Shown here piece after piece: positions 44,629 to 52,686 of a stretch of 55,239 bases of DNA (positions are counted from its first letter, which is position 1; each line of letters starts with the position of its first letter). The position numbers were made by a program, and so were the translations under genes. Below the pieces are notes generated by a model. It saw only the letters and a list, made by a program, of their open reading frames with translations, was not told the origin of the DNA and did no database searches. This stretch comes from Verrucomicrobiota bacterium (GTDB lineage: Bacteria > Verrucomicrobiota > Verrucomicrobiia > Limisphaerales > JAIPKD01), in assembly GCA_021733835.1 (NCBI GenBank), contig JAIPKD010000010.1, forward strand, positions 1-55,239. Reading direction: 5' to 3'.

Positions 44629-44994
44629 ATGAATATTGTCAAGAATAACAAGTTAATGAAGAGGCGGCGCTGGCGGATTCGGAGGAAAATCCGCGGCGAT
44701 AATGAAAAGCCCAGGCTTAGCGTCAAGTTTACGCATAAACACATTTACGTCCAATTCATTGATGACAAAAGAGGTGTGACGCTTGCATCGGCTTCGACCC
44801 GCCATAAAGCAACGCCCGATCGTGGAGATATGCGGCCCAATATAGCGGGAGCCGAAAAAATCGGGGCGATTGCAGCGAAGGCCGCCAAAGAGAAAGGTAT
44901 TGAGAACGTCGTATTCGACAGGAGCGGCGCAAGATACCACGGCAAAGTGAAGGCATTGGCGGAAGCGGCGAAAGCCGAAGGTTTGATTTTCTAA
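44629..44994 (+). CDS. rplR: 50S ribosomal protein L18
   Basis: L18 binds 5S rRNA. The 121-residue protein has the RRRWRIRRKIRGDNEKPRL start, KHIYVQFIDDKRGVTLASAST, and FDRSGARYHGKVKALAEAAKAEGL at the end. ATG 44629 is chosen; a GTG lies 3 bases earlier in frame. rpsE follows after 19 bases. Confidence 0.97.
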   Translation: MNIVKNNKLMKRRRWRIRRKIRGDNEKPRLSVKFTHKHIYVQFIDDKRGVTLASASTRHKATPDRGDMRPNIAGAEKIGAIAAKAAKEKGIENVVFDRSGARYHGKVKALAEAAKAEGLIF

Positions 44995-45013
44995 ATAGAG
45001 AAGGAGTTTAATT

Positions 45014-45667
45014 GTGGCAGAAGGTTTTAGAAATTTTGATAAGAGAACAGGTCGTAGCCCCGGTGCTCGGGGACAGGAAAGACCACCCAGGAGAGGTAGG
45101 GGGCGTAGCCAATCCGAACGCGAGACCGATGGCCAACAGCAGGAATTGGCCGAACGCGTCATATTCATTAACCGCTCGTCCAAGGTCGTTAAAGGCGGAC
45201 GCCGGTTTAGCTTTAGTGCGCTTGTTGTCGCCGGTGACAGACAAGGACGTGTTGGGCTTGGTACCGGCAAGGCCAATGAAGTGGCAAGTGCGATCCGTAA
45301 GGCCAGCGATATCGCCAAACGCAACATGGTCGAAGTATCCATGAAAGATTCCACGATACCGCATGAAGTGATTTCGACCTTTGACGGTGGACGCGTTCTG
45401 CTGAGACCTGCATCGCCCGGAACCGGCGTCATCGCCGGTAAAACCGTAAGGGCTGTTATTGAGCTGGCGGGGATTCGTGATATTCTTACAAAATCCCTTG
45501 GGTCAAAAAATGCGGCCAATGTAGCAAAAGCCACGCTCGAGGCGTTGAAAGGGCTTAAGGTCAAGGAAGAGATTTACAGGGACAGAGGTATATCGTTGGG
45601 GACTTCCGGCGTTAAATCGCCGGTTAAGGAAGACGCCCCTGAACCGATTGCAACCGAAAACAGCTAA
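45014..45667 (+). CDS. rpsE: 30S ribosomal protein S5 with a long basic N-terminus
   Basis: S5 shapes the mRNA entry channel and affects accuracy. The 217-residue protein is about 50 longer than E. coli S5. Its first 35-40 residues are Arg/Gly/Glu/Gln-rich ([14 protein letters not shown]) and look disordered; a C-terminal tail ([14 protein letters not shown]) is also extra. The core begins [21 protein letters not shown], then [17 protein letters not shown] and the [10 protein letters not shown] helix. The start is GTG 45014 with GGAG at 45003-45006; an internal TTG just before the core would give a normal-length form. rplO follows 3 bases after the stop, with no rpmD. Confidence 0.96.
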   Translation: MAEGFRNFDKRTGRSPGARGQERPPRRGRGRSQSERETDGQQQELAERVIFINRSSKVVKGGRRFSFSALVVAGDRQGRVGLGTGKANEVASAIRKASDIAKRNMVEVSMKDSTIPHEVISTFDGGRVLLRPASPGTGVIAGKTVRAVIELAGIRDILTKSLGSKNAANVAKATLEALKGLKVKEEIYRDRGISLGTSGVKSPVKEDAPEPIATENS

Positions 45668-45670
45668 ACT

Positions 45671-46147
45671 ATGAGACTACATCAACTTAAACCACGTCCA
45701 GGAGCTATTCATCGCAGGAAGCGCGTCGGGCAGGGCGACTCAAGTGGTCACGGCAAGACATGCGGCCGCGGCGGCAAGGGTCAAACTGCCAGATCAGGCA
45801 GCTCGATCCGTCCCGGATTCGAAGGCGGTCAGATGCCCCTTATTCGCAAGATACCCAAACGTGGATTCAATAACGCCAGGTTTAAGGTCTATTATTTACC
45901 CGTTAACGTCGCACTCCTCAATAATTTCGAGGATGGCGCCGTAGTTGATCCTGAGGCCATGAAAAAGGCGGGTCTGGCAAATGGTAATGCCGACGGTATA
46001 AAGATTCTTTCGGTCGGCGACCTCGAAAAGAAGCTAACAGTGAAGGCGCATGCCTTCAGCGACGCCGCAATTAAAAAGATTGAGGCTGCAGGGGGTTCTT
46101 GCGAGATCATTTCAAATCTTAAAATCCAGGACAAGAAGAAAGACTAA
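45671..46147 (+). CDS. rplO: 50S ribosomal protein L15
   Basis: L15 is a late-assembly 50S protein. The 158-residue protein starts MRLHQLKPRPGAIHRRKRVGQG and has SSGHGKTCGRGGKGQTARSG and RKIPKRGFNN, typical glycine-rich extended regions, then a normal C-domain. In many bacteria rpmD precedes it; here rpsE does. secY follows after 6 bases. Confidence 0.98.
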   Translation: MRLHQLKPRPGAIHRRKRVGQGDSSGHGKTCGRGGKGQTARSGSSIRPGFEGGQMPLIRKIPKRGFNNARFKVYYLPVNVALLNNFEDGAVVDPEAMKKAGLANGNADGIKILSVGDLEKKLTVKAHAFSDAAIKKIEAAGGSCEIISNLKIQDKKKD

Positions 46148-46153
46148 AGCTGC

Positions 46154-47533
46154 ATGTTCGCCAAGATCGCCAATACCTTCGCAAACTGCTTTAAAATACC
46201 TGAGCTTAAGTCGCGAATCCTGTTCACCTTGCTTTTATTGGCAATTTGCAGGTTAACCGCCGTGATCCCTGCTCCCGGCCTCGACGGCGCGGCGCTTAAG
46301 GAGTTTTTCGATCAGGCCTCCAACCAGGACGGCGGTGGTTTGCTCGGTATGTATAGCCTTTTCACGGGCGGTGCTCTCGAAAACTGCGCCATCGGCGCGC
46401 TGGGGATCATGCCATACATCAGCGCGACCATTATCCTGCAGTTGTTGACCGCCGTGATGCCGAATCTCAGTAAACTCGCGCGTGAAGAAGGCGGCAGAAC
46501 CAAGATCATACAATACGGACGATACCTCACGGTATTACTCTGTTTGGGGCAGGGTTTCGTCATGGCGATCGGCTGGGAGAATCCGCAGAAGATTTTTGGT
46601 TCTTCCTTCCAAGGTGAACTTGTGATGATAGAACCGATATGGTGGTATAGGATTCAGACGACGATTGTATTGACTACGGGCACACTGCTGTTGATGTGGC
46701 TTGGTGAACAGATAAGCGACCGTGGTATCGGAAACGGGGTGTCACTGGTCATTACTATCGGTATTCTCGCCAGGTTGCCGCAAGTCGGGCAGGGCCTGAC
46801 GGATATGTATTTTCCGGCCGGCGGCGAATCGCAGTATAACATGTTCCACGCGATTGCGTTGATACTGCTGCTCGTGGCAGTTGTTGCCGGTGTGATTGCA
46901 GTAACACAGGCGGAAAGGAAGATACCTGTGCAGTACACTCAGCGGACGGTCGGGCGCAAGACGTATGCCGGTACGAGTTCCTTCATGCCGCTCAGAGTGA
47001 ATTATGCGGGTGTCATGCCGATTATCTTTGCGCAGGCGATACTGATGTTCCCCGGCAAGATATTCGAGACCTTGGGCAGTACATACGATGTCGAGATATT
47101 CCTCGAGATCGCCAGGCAGTTGCAGATGGGGAGCATGCTGTATATAGTGATATATTCGGCGATGATTCTATTTTTCTCATATTTCTGGGTCGCGACGCAG
47201 TTCAATGAGTTGCAGATCGCTGATGACCTCAAAAAATACGGGGGTTATATACCCGGTGTGCGTCCGGGGAAGACGACTTCGGACTTCCTGCATAATGCGA
47301 TGAGTAAGATTACTTTAGCCGGTGCCGTGTTCCTTACTATAATCGCCGTTATACCGATCCTGATGAATCAAATGATGGAGGTGCCGTTCGCCGTTTCGAT
47401 GTTTTTCGGTGGTACGAGCATCCTTATCATTGTCGGCGTGCTGCTCGATACGATGCGCCAGATAGAATCGCATTTGTTAATGCGGCATTATGACGGGTTC
47501 ATGAAGAAGGGTAAAATGCGAGGGCGATTCTAA
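46154..47533 (+). CDS. secY: Preprotein translocase subunit SecY
   Basis: The channel-forming subunit of SecYEG. The 459-residue protein has ten hydrophobic segments. Conserved stretches include LGIMPYISATIILQLLT (transmembrane segment 2 region), ISDRGIGNGVSLVITIGI, AERKIPVQYTQRTVG, FMPLRVNYAGVMPIIFA, and a C-terminal LIIVGVLLDTMRQIESHLLMRHYDG. The plug region lies near residues 40-65. Length is typical. adk starts 2 bases later. Confidence 0.98.
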   Translation: MFAKIANTFANCFKIPELKSRILFTLLLLAICRLTAVIPAPGLDGAALKEFFDQASNQDGGGLLGMYSLFTGGALENCAIGALGIMPYISATIILQLLTAVMPNLSKLAREEGGRTKIIQYGRYLTVLLCLGQGFVMAIGWENPQKIFGSSFQGELVMIEPIWWYRIQTTIVLTTGTLLLMWLGEQISDRGIGNGVSLVITIGILARLPQVGQGLTDMYFPAGGESQYNMFHAIALILLLVAVVAGVIAVTQAERKIPVQYTQRTVGRKTYAGTSSFMPLRVNYAGVMPIIFAQAILMFPGKIFETLGSTYDVEIFLEIARQLQMGSMLYIVIYSAMILFFSYFWVATQFNELQIADDLKKYGGYIPGVRPGKTTSDFLHNAMSKITLAGAVFLTIIAVIPILMNQMMEVPFAVSMFFGGTSILIIVGVLLDTMRQIESHLLMRHYDGFMKKGKMRGRF

Positions 47534-47535
47534 AT

Positions 47536-48183
47536 ATGAAACGGCGTTTAGTGTTATTTGGTCCACCGGGATCTGGAAAAGGTACTATTGCAGGGCACTT
47601 GGAGGATGAATTCGGTATTACGCATGTGTCATCCGGGCACCTCTTGCGCTACGAAGTCGAGTCCGGCTCGAGGATTGGAAAGCTGGCCGAGACATTCCTC
47701 GAACGCGGAAAGATGGTTGAAGATGAAATCATCCTTGAGATGATGCGGGAGTGGTTCGAGAAGGAATGCAGGAAAGACGGCTTCGTCCTGGACGGGTTCC
47801 CCCGGAATATCATGCAGGCGGAGAAATTGGATGAATGGTTGGACGCGATGGGTATGCCAATTGAACTGGCCTTGTATGTGGTGGCCGAGGAAAAGCTTGT
47901 CTTAGAGCGTGTATCCGAAAGAAGAGTCTGTCTGAATTGTGGTAATATCTACAATTTGGTTATCAAACCGCCGAAGAACGACTGTGAGTGTGACGATTGC
48001 GGATTGGAGTTGGTTCAGCGTGAAGACGACACTGAAGAGGTGATGAAGTACAGGTTTGCATTGTTTCACGAGGAAACAGAGCCTTTGGTGAGCTTCTATG
48101 AAAATGAAAACAAACTGGTTCGAATTCAGGCGGCGCAGCCGCTGGATTCCAGGCTCGCCAGTGTCGATGAAGCCATCCGATAA
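47536..48183 (+). CDS. adk: Adenylate kinase with a zinc-type LID
   Basis: This enzyme balances AMP, ADP and ATP. The 215-residue protein has the P-loop GPPGSGKGTIAG, the AMP site (THVSSGHLLRYEV; most bacteria have TGDLLR) and DGFPRNIMQAEKLDEW. The LID carries Cys pairs as in zinc-binding adenylate kinases: RRVCLNCGNIYN and later CECDDCG, giving C..C and C.C..C. adk between secY and map is a common arrangement. The stop is directly followed by the map start. Confidence 0.96.
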   Translation: MKRRLVLFGPPGSGKGTIAGHLEDEFGITHVSSGHLLRYEVESGSRIGKLAETFLERGKMVEDEIILEMMREWFEKECRKDGFVLDGFPRNIMQAEKLDEWLDAMGMPIELALYVVAEEKLVLERVSERRVCLNCGNIYNLVIKPPKNDCECDDCGLELVQREDDTEEVMKYRFALFHEETEPLVSFYENENKLVRIQAAQPLDSRLASVDEAIR

Positions 48184-48960
48184 ATGGGCGTTTTTAAGAA
48201 TGAGAGAGATATTGAGGGAATGCGGCGCGCGTGTGCTATCGCCGCATGTGTTCTGCATGAAACCGCCGACTCGATCAAACCGGGTATGACTACTCGGGAG
48301 ATTGATCTTTATGCCGCGGACTTGATGAGCAGACACGGCGTCAAGAGCGCCTTTCTCGGGTATAGAAATTATCCGTGCTACGTATGTATCTCCGTTAATG
48401 ATACTGTAGTCCATGGGATCGCGGATGAACGCAGGGTACAGTTCGGGGATATAGTTAGTCTCGACGTAGGTGTTATTTGCGACGGATTCATAGGGGATAA
48501 TGCCAAGACCGTGGCGGTGGGCGGTTGCAGCCCGCTTGCGCAGAAACTGATGGATGTCACCGAACAGTCGTTGCATGCGGGAATACGCTGTGCCCGCGCA
48601 GACAACCGCGTATCTGATATATCGCGCGCTGTTCAGGACTGCGTGGAGAGCAACGGATTTAGTGTTGTTCGTGAATTTGTCGGCCATGGTGTGGGGCGCA
48701 CCATGCATGAAGAACCGCAGATACCGAACTTTGTAGACAAGGGTAAGTCTCCTGTGATAAAAAAGGGGATGACATTGGCAATAGAGCCGATGGTCAACGC
48801 CGGAACGGCGGCGGTTAGGATATTGAAGGACGGATGGACGGTGGTCACCCATGACGGTAAGCCGTCAGCGCACTTTGAACACACCGTGCTTGTGACCGAC
48901 GATGAACCGGAGGTATTGACATTGTGCGGGAAGACACCGTTGAAGTCACAGGAACAGTGA
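48184..48960 (+). CDS. map: Methionine aminopeptidase, type I
   Basis: This enzyme removes the N-terminal Met from new proteins. The 258-residue protein has the metal ligands in the usual order: Asp in SLDVGVICDGFIGDNAKT (two Asp), His in GHGVGRTMHEEP and two Glu (in AIEPMVNAG and in the FEHT stretch near the C-terminus). The conserved YPCYVCISVNDTVVHGI precedes them. ATG 48184 directly follows the adk stop. Its last 37 bases overlap the start of infA, in another frame. Confidence 0.97.
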   Translation: MGVFKNERDIEGMRRACAIAACVLHETADSIKPGMTTREIDLYAADLMSRHGVKSAFLGYRNYPCYVCISVNDTVVHGIADERRVQFGDIVSLDVGVICDGFIGDNAKTVAVGGCSPLAQKLMDVTEQSLHAGIRCARADNRVSDISRAVQDCVESNGFSVVREFVGHGVGRTMHEEPQIPNFVDKGKSPVIKKGMTLAIEPMVNAGTAAVRILKDGWTVVTHDGKPSAHFEHTVLVTDDEPEVLTLCGKTPLKSQEQ

Positions 48961-49148
48961 TTGAATGCCTTCCGAAAGCGATTTTTCGGGTGGAATTATC
49001 CAACGGCCATTGTATTATAGGTTACGTGCCGGTGAAGAATCGGGGTGATTTCGATGGCCTGGAGATCGGTGACAAAGTAACACTGCTTGTATCGCCGTTC
49101 GATTTTTCGAAGGGCAAGATTATCGGAAAACGTAAAGGTTTGAAATGA
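48924..49148 (+). CDS. infA: Translation initiation factor IF-1 (divergent)
   Basis: IF-1 sits at the 30S A site and helps IF-2 and IF-3. The 74-residue protein has an OB-fold with the family start [23 protein letters not shown] and NGH, then [16 protein letters not shown]. But the usual HISGKMR segment is replaced by [12 protein letters not shown], so a strand and loop that normally touch 16S rRNA have changed. The start is GTG 48924, inside the end of map, with GGAGG (48909-48913) 10 bases upstream. Family and place between map and rpmJ make the call firm despite divergence. Confidence 0.85.
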   Translation: MREDTVEVTGTVIECLPKAIFRVELSNGHCIIGYVPVKNRGDFDGLEIGDKVTLLVSPFDFSKGKIIGKRKGLK

Positions 49149-49258
49149 AAGTACGTGCATCAGTAAAACGGCTTTGCGAACATTGCAAGGTGATAAAACG
49201 CAGGGGCGTGATCCGCGTCCTCTGTTCAAATAAAAGGCACAAACAACGACAGGGATAG
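49145..49258 (+). CDS. rpmJ: 50S ribosomal protein L36
   Basis: A 37-residue protein, too short for many gene finders. It reads [20 protein letters not shown] and ends NKRHKQRQG, with the zinc ligands C11, C14, C27 and H32, so this is the zinc-binding form. The start overlaps the infA stop as ATGA (49145-49148). A weak AAAGG lies upstream. rpsM follows after 10 bases. L36 between infA and rpsM is a common bacterial order. Confidence 0.97.
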   Translation: MKVRASVKRLCEHCKVIKRRGVIRVLCSNKRHKQRQG

Positions 49259-49268
49259 TAAGAAGATT

Positions 49269-49664
49269 ATGCCACGAATTTTAGGTGTAGACATTCCAGG
49301 CAGCAAACGCGTAGAAATCGCGTTGCGGTATATATATGGTCTGGGGCCGGCAACGGCGAGAGAGGTTGTCGATATGGCAAAGATAAATCCGGACCTCCGC
49401 GCCAAAGACTTGACGGAACAACAGATATCTCAGATAGTGCGCGCGATCCAGGACGGTAAATACGTCATTGAAGGTGACCTGCGTCGTGAGATCGGTGTGA
49501 ACCTTAAACGATTGCAATCGATCAAGTGTTTTAGGGGCGTTCGCCATAACCGAAGCCTGCCGGTGCGAGGACAAAGGACCTCGACCAACGCGCGAACGCG
49601 TAAGGGCCCTAGAAAAACAGTCGGTGTCCAACGTAATCCTCGTGCCAAGACCGGTATACATTAA
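49269..49664 (+). CDS. rpsM: 30S ribosomal protein S13
   Basis: S13 bridges the 30S head to the 50S subunit and P-site tRNA. The 131-residue protein begins [21 protein letters not shown] and has [29 protein letters not shown] and the C-terminal [16 protein letters not shown] and [12 protein letters not shown]. It heads the alpha-operon-type segment, yet only 10 bases separate it from rpmJ, so an E. coli-like leader is not present here. Confidence 0.98.
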   Translation: MPRILGVDIPGSKRVEIALRYIYGLGPATAREVVDMAKINPDLRAKDLTEQQISQIVRAIQDGKYVIEGDLRREIGVNLKRLQSIKCFRGVRHNRSLPVRGQRTSTNARTRKGPRKTVGVQRNPRAKTGIH

Positions 49665-49674
49665 TTGATTTCCT

Positions 49675-50298
49675 ATGGCTGACGAAACCAAACAAAACAA
49701 AGAACAGTCTCAGGCGGCCGGGCAAGATACAAATGCCAATACGGAAGAAACCGCCAAGAAACAACCTGAATCAACCAAGGCCCAGGAGCCTAAGCAAGAG
49801 AAGCCCGACCAGCAGGAGAAAAAGGCGCAGGCGGATAAAACCGCCGCAGCCGATAAATCCGCCGGCGATGCACACAAGGCACCCACGGCGGCCGAGCTTC
49901 TTGCAGAGGATGTCGTTCCCAAGAAGATCATCAAGGCCAAGGGCTCGAAGAATGTCACCGCGGGCATTGTGACGATTGTGGCCTCTTTCAATAACACGAT
50001 GGTTACAATTGCCGACAAACAGGGGAATGTGCTTTCCTGGTCCAGCTCGGGCAAGATCGGTTTTCGAGGCTCACGTAAGAGCACTGCCTTCGCGGCGCAG
50101 CAGGTTACTCAGGATGCAGCGCGCAGGGCTATGGCCCACGGCCTCCGCGAAGTCGAAGTCCATGTCAACGGCCCCGGCTCGGGAAGGGAATCTGCGATAA
50201 GGGCGCTTCAGGTCATAGGAATCGAGATCGTCGGTATTAAAGACGTAACGCCCGTGCCGCATAACGGATGCCGCCCGAGAAAGAAACGCCGCGTTTAA
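49675..50298 (+). CDS. rpsK: 30S ribosomal protein S11 with a long disordered N-terminus
   Basis: S11 helps form the platform near the E site. The 207-residue protein is about 78 longer than E. coli S11. Its first roughly 85 residues are Gln/Lys/Glu/Ala-rich (for example [20 protein letters not shown]), low in hydrophobics and likely disordered. The core then begins [23 protein letters not shown] and ends [16 protein letters not shown]. No ATG, GTG or TTG lies in frame between the first codon and the core, so the extension must be translated for the core to be made. It sits between rpsM and rpsD. Confidence 0.96.
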   Translation: MADETKQNKEQSQAAGQDTNANTEETAKKQPESTKAQEPKQEKPDQQEKKAQADKTAAADKSAGDAHKAPTAAELLAEDVVPKKIIKAKGSKNVTAGIVTIVASFNNTMVTIADKQGNVLSWSSSGKIGFRGSRKSTAFAAQQVTQDAARRAMAHGLREVEVHVNGPGSGRESAIRALQVIGIEIVGIKDVTPVPHNGCRPRKKRRV

Positions 50299-50330
50299 TT
50301 TATTTTATCTGAAAACAATAATATTTTCTT

Positions 50331-50939
50331 ATGGCTCGATATAGAGGACCAAGACTACGAATAAGCCGGAGATTCCGAACACCTATCTTCGGACCTTCAA
50401 AATATCTGGACCGCCGGAATTATCCGCCCGGTACACACGGCCCAAAGGCAAGACGAAAGATAAGCGAGTATGCCCTGGGCCTGAACGAAAAGCAGAAGTT
50501 ACGCTACTACTACGGCCTGATGGAGAAGCAATTCAGGAACGTATACGCGCGTGCGCTGAGGCAACGCGGCATCACCGGCGAGATCATGCTTCAAATACTA
50601 GAAACGCGCTTGGACAGTATCGTCTATCACCTGGGCTTCGCCAATTCCAGGGCGGCTGCCAGACAGATGGTCGCTCATGGACATATCATGGTGAACGGAC
50701 GTAAACTCGACATACCTTCCTATGCCGTGCGCGTGAACGATACGGTCGAAGTCCGTGACCAGAGTAAATCTCGTCAGATGGCCACGCGTAACCTGGAGCT
50801 TTCCACGAGCCGTGTGGTGCCGGATTGGCTTGTTTTATCTCGTGAGCTGTTCAAAGGGACGCTTACCCGCATCCCTGCACGAGACGAAATCCAATCCATT
50901 GCCAATGAACAGGCGGTTGTAGAATTTTATTCCCGTTAA
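50331..50939 (+). CDS. rpsD: 30S ribosomal protein S4 (zinc-free form)
   Basis: S4 binds 16S rRNA first in assembly and in E. coli represses the alpha operon. The 202-residue protein begins MARYRGPRLRISRRFRTPIFG, lacks the N-terminal zinc Cys set, and has NEKQKLRYYYGLMEKQFRN and the S4 domain (RLDSIVYHLGFANSRAAARQMVAHGHI). It is a normal length. The gap before rpoA holds a structured RNA. Confidence 0.97.
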   Translation: MARYRGPRLRISRRFRTPIFGPSKYLDRRNYPPGTHGPKARRKISEYALGLNEKQKLRYYYGLMEKQFRNVYARALRQRGITGEIMLQILETRLDSIVYHLGFANSRAAARQMVAHGHIMVNGRKLDIPSYAVRVNDTVEVRDQSKSRQMATRNLELSTSRVVPDWLVLSRELFKGTLTRIPARDEIQSIANEQAVVEFYSR

Positions 50940-50945
50940 TAACCC

Positions 50946-51022
50946 GCTCGAAACGAGCATTATGGCAATTATATGGGCCGAGCCTGATACGGGATACATG
51001 GAGCGGCCAGGTTAAAATTGCC
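50946..51022 (+). promoter_or_regulatory. Structured RNA between rpsD and rpoA
   Basis: First a small hairpin GCTCG-AAA-CGAGC (50946-50958, arms 50946-50950 and 50954-50958). Then an outer stem GGCAATT (50964-50970) with AATTGCC (51016-51022), enclosing GGCCG (50976-50980) with CGGCC (51004-51008). The outer stem ends right at the rpoA ribosome binding site (AAAGGA). This layout suits control of rpoA translation, possibly by a ribosomal protein, but that is an inference. Confidence 0.55.
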
Positions 51023-51034
51023 GAAAGGATACAT

Positions 51035-52048
51035 ATGCCAATTAGATTAGGTAGATTCGAAATGCCGAAACGCCTCACAAAGGAAGGCGTTACAGACACT
51101 TACGCAAAATTTATAGCCGAACCTTTTGAAACGGGATACGGCCATACGATCGGCAACTCGCTAAGGCGCTGTCTGCTGTCGTCTCTTGAAGGCGCGGCAA
51201 TCACATCGGTCAAGATTTCCGGCGCCATGCACGAGTTCGCCGCCATCGACGGCGTGGTCGAGGACGCAACTGAAATCGTGCTCAACCTGAAAAAGACATA
51301 TTTCAGATGCCATTCCAGAGAACCACAGCGGCTCCTCCTGTCGGTGAACAAAGAAGGTCAGGTGCTGGCCGAGGATATCGAACTGAACCATAACGTCGAG
51401 CTGGTGAATCCCAAGCATGTGATATGCACGCTCGATAAGAAAATGAAGTTCGAGATGGAATTGGAGTTGAAGGTCGGACGCGGTTTCTGTCCCAGCGATG
51501 AAAATAAAGTGCCCGATCAGCAGATCGGGCTGATACCCATTGATTCAATTTTTTCACCGGTCACGCGCGTCAGATATTCCGTGGAAGACGCCCGTGTCGG
51601 GCAACGAACCGATTATGACAGGCTGATCCTCGAGGTATGGACAGATGGTAGAATCAGCCCGGAGGACGCCATGGTGCAGGCTTCAGCGATTCTCCAGCAT
51701 CACTTGGATGTATTCGACGGCTACGATAAACACGCCGTTGAATTCGAAGAAGCCGAAGAGAAGCAGGACGAAGAGAAACTACAACTCAAGAAGCTGCTCA
51801 ACATGAGCGTCAACGAAATCGAGCTTAGCGTGCGTGCCGCCAATTGCCTTAATAATGCCAACATTACTACGGTCGGACAATTGGCAATGAAGTCGGAGTC
51901 CGAAATGCTTAAGTACAGAAACTTCGGCAAGAAATCGCTGAACGAAATCAAGGATAAACTCCAGGTACTCGGCTTGTCGCTCGGGATGAAATTAGACCCG
52001 GATTTGATCGAAGCACCGAAAGAGGAAGAAGAACAACAGGCTATTTAA
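51035..52048 (+). CDS. rpoA: RNA polymerase alpha subunit
   Basis: The 337-residue alpha subunit nucleates RNA polymerase assembly and binds UP elements and activators. The N-domain shows FETGYGHTIGNSLRRCLLSSLEGAA; the C-domain is intact, with ELSVRAANCLNNANITTVGQL and EMLKYRNFGKKSLNEI (the DNA-binding part). An acidic linker lies near 235-250. AAAGGA precedes ATG 51035. rplQ follows after 11 bases. Confidence 0.98.
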   Translation: MPIRLGRFEMPKRLTKEGVTDTYAKFIAEPFETGYGHTIGNSLRRCLLSSLEGAAITSVKISGAMHEFAAIDGVVEDATEIVLNLKKTYFRCHSREPQRLLLSVNKEGQVLAEDIELNHNVELVNPKHVICTLDKKMKFEMELELKVGRGFCPSDENKVPDQQIGLIPIDSIFSPVTRVRYSVEDARVGQRTDYDRLILEVWTDGRISPEDAMVQASAILQHHLDVFDGYDKHAVEFEEAEEKQDEEKLQLKKLLNMSVNEIELSVRAANCLNNANITTVGQLAMKSESEMLKYRNFGKKSLNEIKDKLQVLGLSLGMKLDPDLIEAPKEEEEQQAI

Positions 52049-52059
52049 GCAGTTAGATT

Positions 52060-52518
52060 ATGAGACATTTAAAAAGAACCGCCAAGCTAGGACGTGTCAG
52101 TTCTCATCGTAATGCGATGCTTGCCAACTTGGTTTGCAGCCTCATAAAACACCAACGCGTCGTCACCACGCTCGCCAAGGCGAAAGCCGCCCGGTCGTTG
52201 GCGGAAAAAATGATCACTCTGGGCAAGAAGGGCTCAATCCACCATAGACGGCTTGCCGCCGCCAGGTTGCATCAGGAAGACGCAGTGCGTATCTTGTTCA
52301 ACGAATTGGCGCCCAAGCACATGGATAGACCAGGCGGTTATACGCGTATCGTCAAGTTGGTAGAGAGAAAAGGTGACGCTGCGAAGATGGCCGTCCTCGA
52401 ATGGGTCGAACCCGAAATGGTCTCCGCTAAATCCAAACCACGCACCGAGAAAGCGACTGTGGATAAAGAGGAATCCAAGGCCGGCAAAGAGAGCGCCGTT
52501 TCGGAAACTAAAGAATAG
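52060..52518 (+). CDS. rplQ: 50S ribosomal protein L17 with charged C-terminal tail
   Basis: L17 lies near the tunnel exit. The 152-residue protein has MRHLKRTAKLGRVSSHRNAML, TTLAKAKAARSLAEKMITLGK and GGYTRIVKLVERKGDAAKMAVLEWV, after which about 30 further residues are Lys/Glu/Ser-rich and probably disordered. The core is standard. It is the last gene of the cluster. No clear intrinsic terminator was seen after it. Confidence 0.96.
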   Translation: MRHLKRTAKLGRVSSHRNAMLANLVCSLIKHQRVVTTLAKAKAARSLAEKMITLGKKGSIHHRRLAAARLHQEDAVRILFNELAPKHMDRPGGYTRIVKLVERKGDAAKMAVLEWVEPEMVSAKSKPRTEKATVDKEESKAGKESAVSETKE

Positions 52519-52686
52519 TATTGGGTAAAGCGTCCAGTTTGGCTGTCGAATAAGACCGTGACTGAGGCCGCTACGGCTGATCCTTCGGACACAGCCGCGC
52601 TCCGACGGATTGAACGCTACTGTGCATAACAAGGACAGTTTATTTTGATAATTGTCGCCTTTATTAGCTTTTTAAGCAATTTGCCA
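52519..52686. other. Region between rplQ and the methyltransferase gene
   Basis: Convergent gene ends. A hairpin CGGCTG (52574-52579) with CAGCCG (52592-52597) and an inner TCC-TTCG-GA loop lies here, without a T-run, so a terminator is only possible. No gene was seen. Confidence 0.45.

Noticed and set aside
44653-45564. A 303-residue minus-strand frame opposite rplR and rpsE
   Set aside because: It is fully antisense to two well-supported ribosomal protein genes and has no recognisable domain.
47902-48852. A 316-residue minus-strand frame opposite adk and map
   Set aside because: Antisense shadow of two well-supported genes, with no domain pattern or ribosome binding site.
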